Shown: piece after piece, positions 4,822 through 5,454 of the stretch
Numbering within the stretch: the first letter of the stretch is position 1
Layout: the number at the start of each line of letters is the position of its first letter
Origin: Pseudolysinimonas_A sp965653335
GTDB lineage: Bacteria > Actinomycetota > Actinomycetes > Actinomycetales > Microbacteriaceae
Direction: 5' to 3'
DNA length: 5,454 bases
Assembly (NCBI GenBank): GCA_965653335.1
Contig: CBFGZU010000105.1
Coordinates: 1-5,454, forward strand
The notes under the pieces: model-generated
What the model was told of the DNA's origin: nothing
Seen by the model: the letters and a program-made list of their open reading frames with translations, nothing else
The model's database searches: none
Made by a program: the position numbers and the translations under genes

Positions 4822-5454
4822 TCAGCCGACAGCGATCGCCTTCCGCGCGAACTTGTTCTCGGCGTTGTAGGTCACGATCACGTAGGTGCCGCGCTCCGGG
4901 TCGCCTTCCGCGTCGAGGTTGACCGAACCGCTGACGCCGTCGTAGTCGATGTCGGGCTGGGTCTTCAGCACGTCGATGCACTCACCGAAGCTCGTGCACT
5001 TGATGCCGGCGACCGACGCGGCCCCGAGCATCCGGGTGATCGACGACCCGCCGTCGTCGCCGGCGAGCGTCGCGGCGAGGGCGGCGAGCACCGTCGCGTC
5101 GTACGCTTCGGCGGCGTAGCGGAAGTCGATGACGCCCGGATCTTCCTGCTTGATCTTCGCCTGGAACGCGGCATCCGCCTCGGCGCCTTCGAGCAGCCCG
5201 TTGACGCCGTTGAGCAGCCCCGCGGGGAGCGCTTGCGAGTAGTCGGCGAGGTTCTGACTCGTGAGCCAGAGTTTCGCACCGCCGAACCCGGCCGCCGAGA
5301 GCTGGGTGATGAGCGCTTTCGTCTGGTCGCCGTTGTCGGGAGTCGCGAGCACGACGGCGTCCGGGGCGGCCTCCTTGACGGTCGCGACCGCCGCGGCGAG
5401 CACCTCGGCGGACGCATCCGCGGCGACACCCACCGATTCGAGGTCGATCTTCGC
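4822..5454 (-). CDS. ABC importer substrate-binding protein (Leu/Ile/Val or amide type), C-terminal part, runs off the right edge
   Basis: The 210 visible residues are the C-terminal half of a type 1 periplasmic-binding protein (LivJ/LivK-like, Peripla_BP_6). Such proteins are usually about 400 residues, and in Gram-positives are lipid-anchored outside the membrane, delivering branched-chain amino acids, amides or urea to a permease/ATPase set. Visible in fragment numbering: a Rossmann-like strand-helix unit with DAVVLATPDNGDQTKALITQ (32-51), LWLTSQN (62-68), the family block FRYAAEAYDATVLAA (111-125), a cysteine pair at 153 and 159 likely to form a disulphide in an exported protein, and the C-terminal YDGVSGSVNLDAEGDPERG (171-189) then YVIVTYN (191-197), the usual closing strands of this fold. 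The signal peptide and lipobox would be outside the window, as would any permease genes, so ligand and export route cannot be read here. It ends 122 nt before guaB and no strong hairpin follows its stop. No functional link to guaB is evident. Confidence 0.88.
   Translation of the reverse strand, partial: AKIDLESVGVAADASAEVLAAAVATVKEAAPDAVVLATPDNGDQTKALITQLSAAGFGGAKLWLTSQNLADYSQALPAGLLNGVNGLLEGAEADAAFQAKIKQEDPGVIDFRYAAEAYDATVLAALAATLAGDDGGSSITRMLGAASVAGIKCTSFGECIDVLKTQPDIDYDGVSGSVNLDAEGDPERGTYVIVTYNAENKFARKAIAVG

Noticed and set aside
3011..4870. Very long plus-strand open frame (619 codons) opposite guaB
   Set aside because: It is antisense to a complete, motif-rich IMP dehydrogenase. The translation is Arg/Asp/Ala-rich with no recognisable domain, as expected for the opposite strand of GC-rich coding DNA.
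4700..4981. 94-residue in-frame N-terminal extension of guaB
   Set aside because: It overlaps the binding-protein coding sequence in another frame and has no IMPDH similarity. The GAGG-supported ATG at 4699 matches the family start.
1..5454. CRISPR array, tRNA or rRNA genes
   Set aside because: No regularly spaced short repeats, cloverleaf-like segments or rRNA signature stretches were found on either strand.

Overview
The window looks like a piece of a GC-rich actinobacterial chromosome, most likely from the family Microbacteriaceae. The reasons are the base composition (about two thirds G+C by eye), GTG starts, a paired guaB/guaB3 locus, weak -35 boxes with a TAnnnT-type -10, and protein sequences typical of that group. 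The family assignment is inference from pattern recognition, not from a search.

All five genes lie on the minus strand, so transcription runs from high to low coordinates. In that order they are: the C-terminal half of a type 1 periplasmic-binding protein, probably the substrate-binding subunit of a branched-chain amino-acid/amide ABC importer (4822-5454, 5' end outside the window); guaB, a canonical IMP dehydrogenase with its CBS pair and complete active site (3197-4699); an orphan gene for a protein with an AbiEi-like N-terminus and a PD-(D/E)XK/DUF559-like nuclease C-terminus (2097-3026); guaB3, the CBS-less IMP dehydrogenase-family paralogue in which the catalytic cysteine position is serine (860-1981); and glpD, FAD-dependent glycerol-3-phosphate dehydrogenase (1-845, 3' end outside the window). 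guaB3 and glpD are 14 nt apart and probably form one transcript. The other genes are separated by 115-170 nt gaps with their own signals.

The metabolic content is mostly housekeeping: guanine nucleotide synthesis (GuaB, with GuaB3 of uncertain role) and glycerol-3-phosphate oxidation (GlpD). The part that is not routine is the stretch between guaB and guaB3. There the orphan nuclease-like gene is bracketed by two same-orientation 66-nt palindromic elements (2025-2090 and 3118-3183). They are gaplessly alignable and identical at 50 of 66 positions by hand count. Each sits just behind the stop codon of a gene (6 and 13 nt). A third, unrelated large hairpin (3050-3108) lies immediately upstream of the orphan gene. 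guaB3 appears to start from a leaderless promoter directly below the first palindrome.

Across the window the hexamer GGATGC/GCATCC occurs 23 times by eye, in all three codon frames and about equally in both orientations. This is several times more than base composition predicts. I found no rRNA, tRNA, CRISPR array, insertion sequence or complete defence system.
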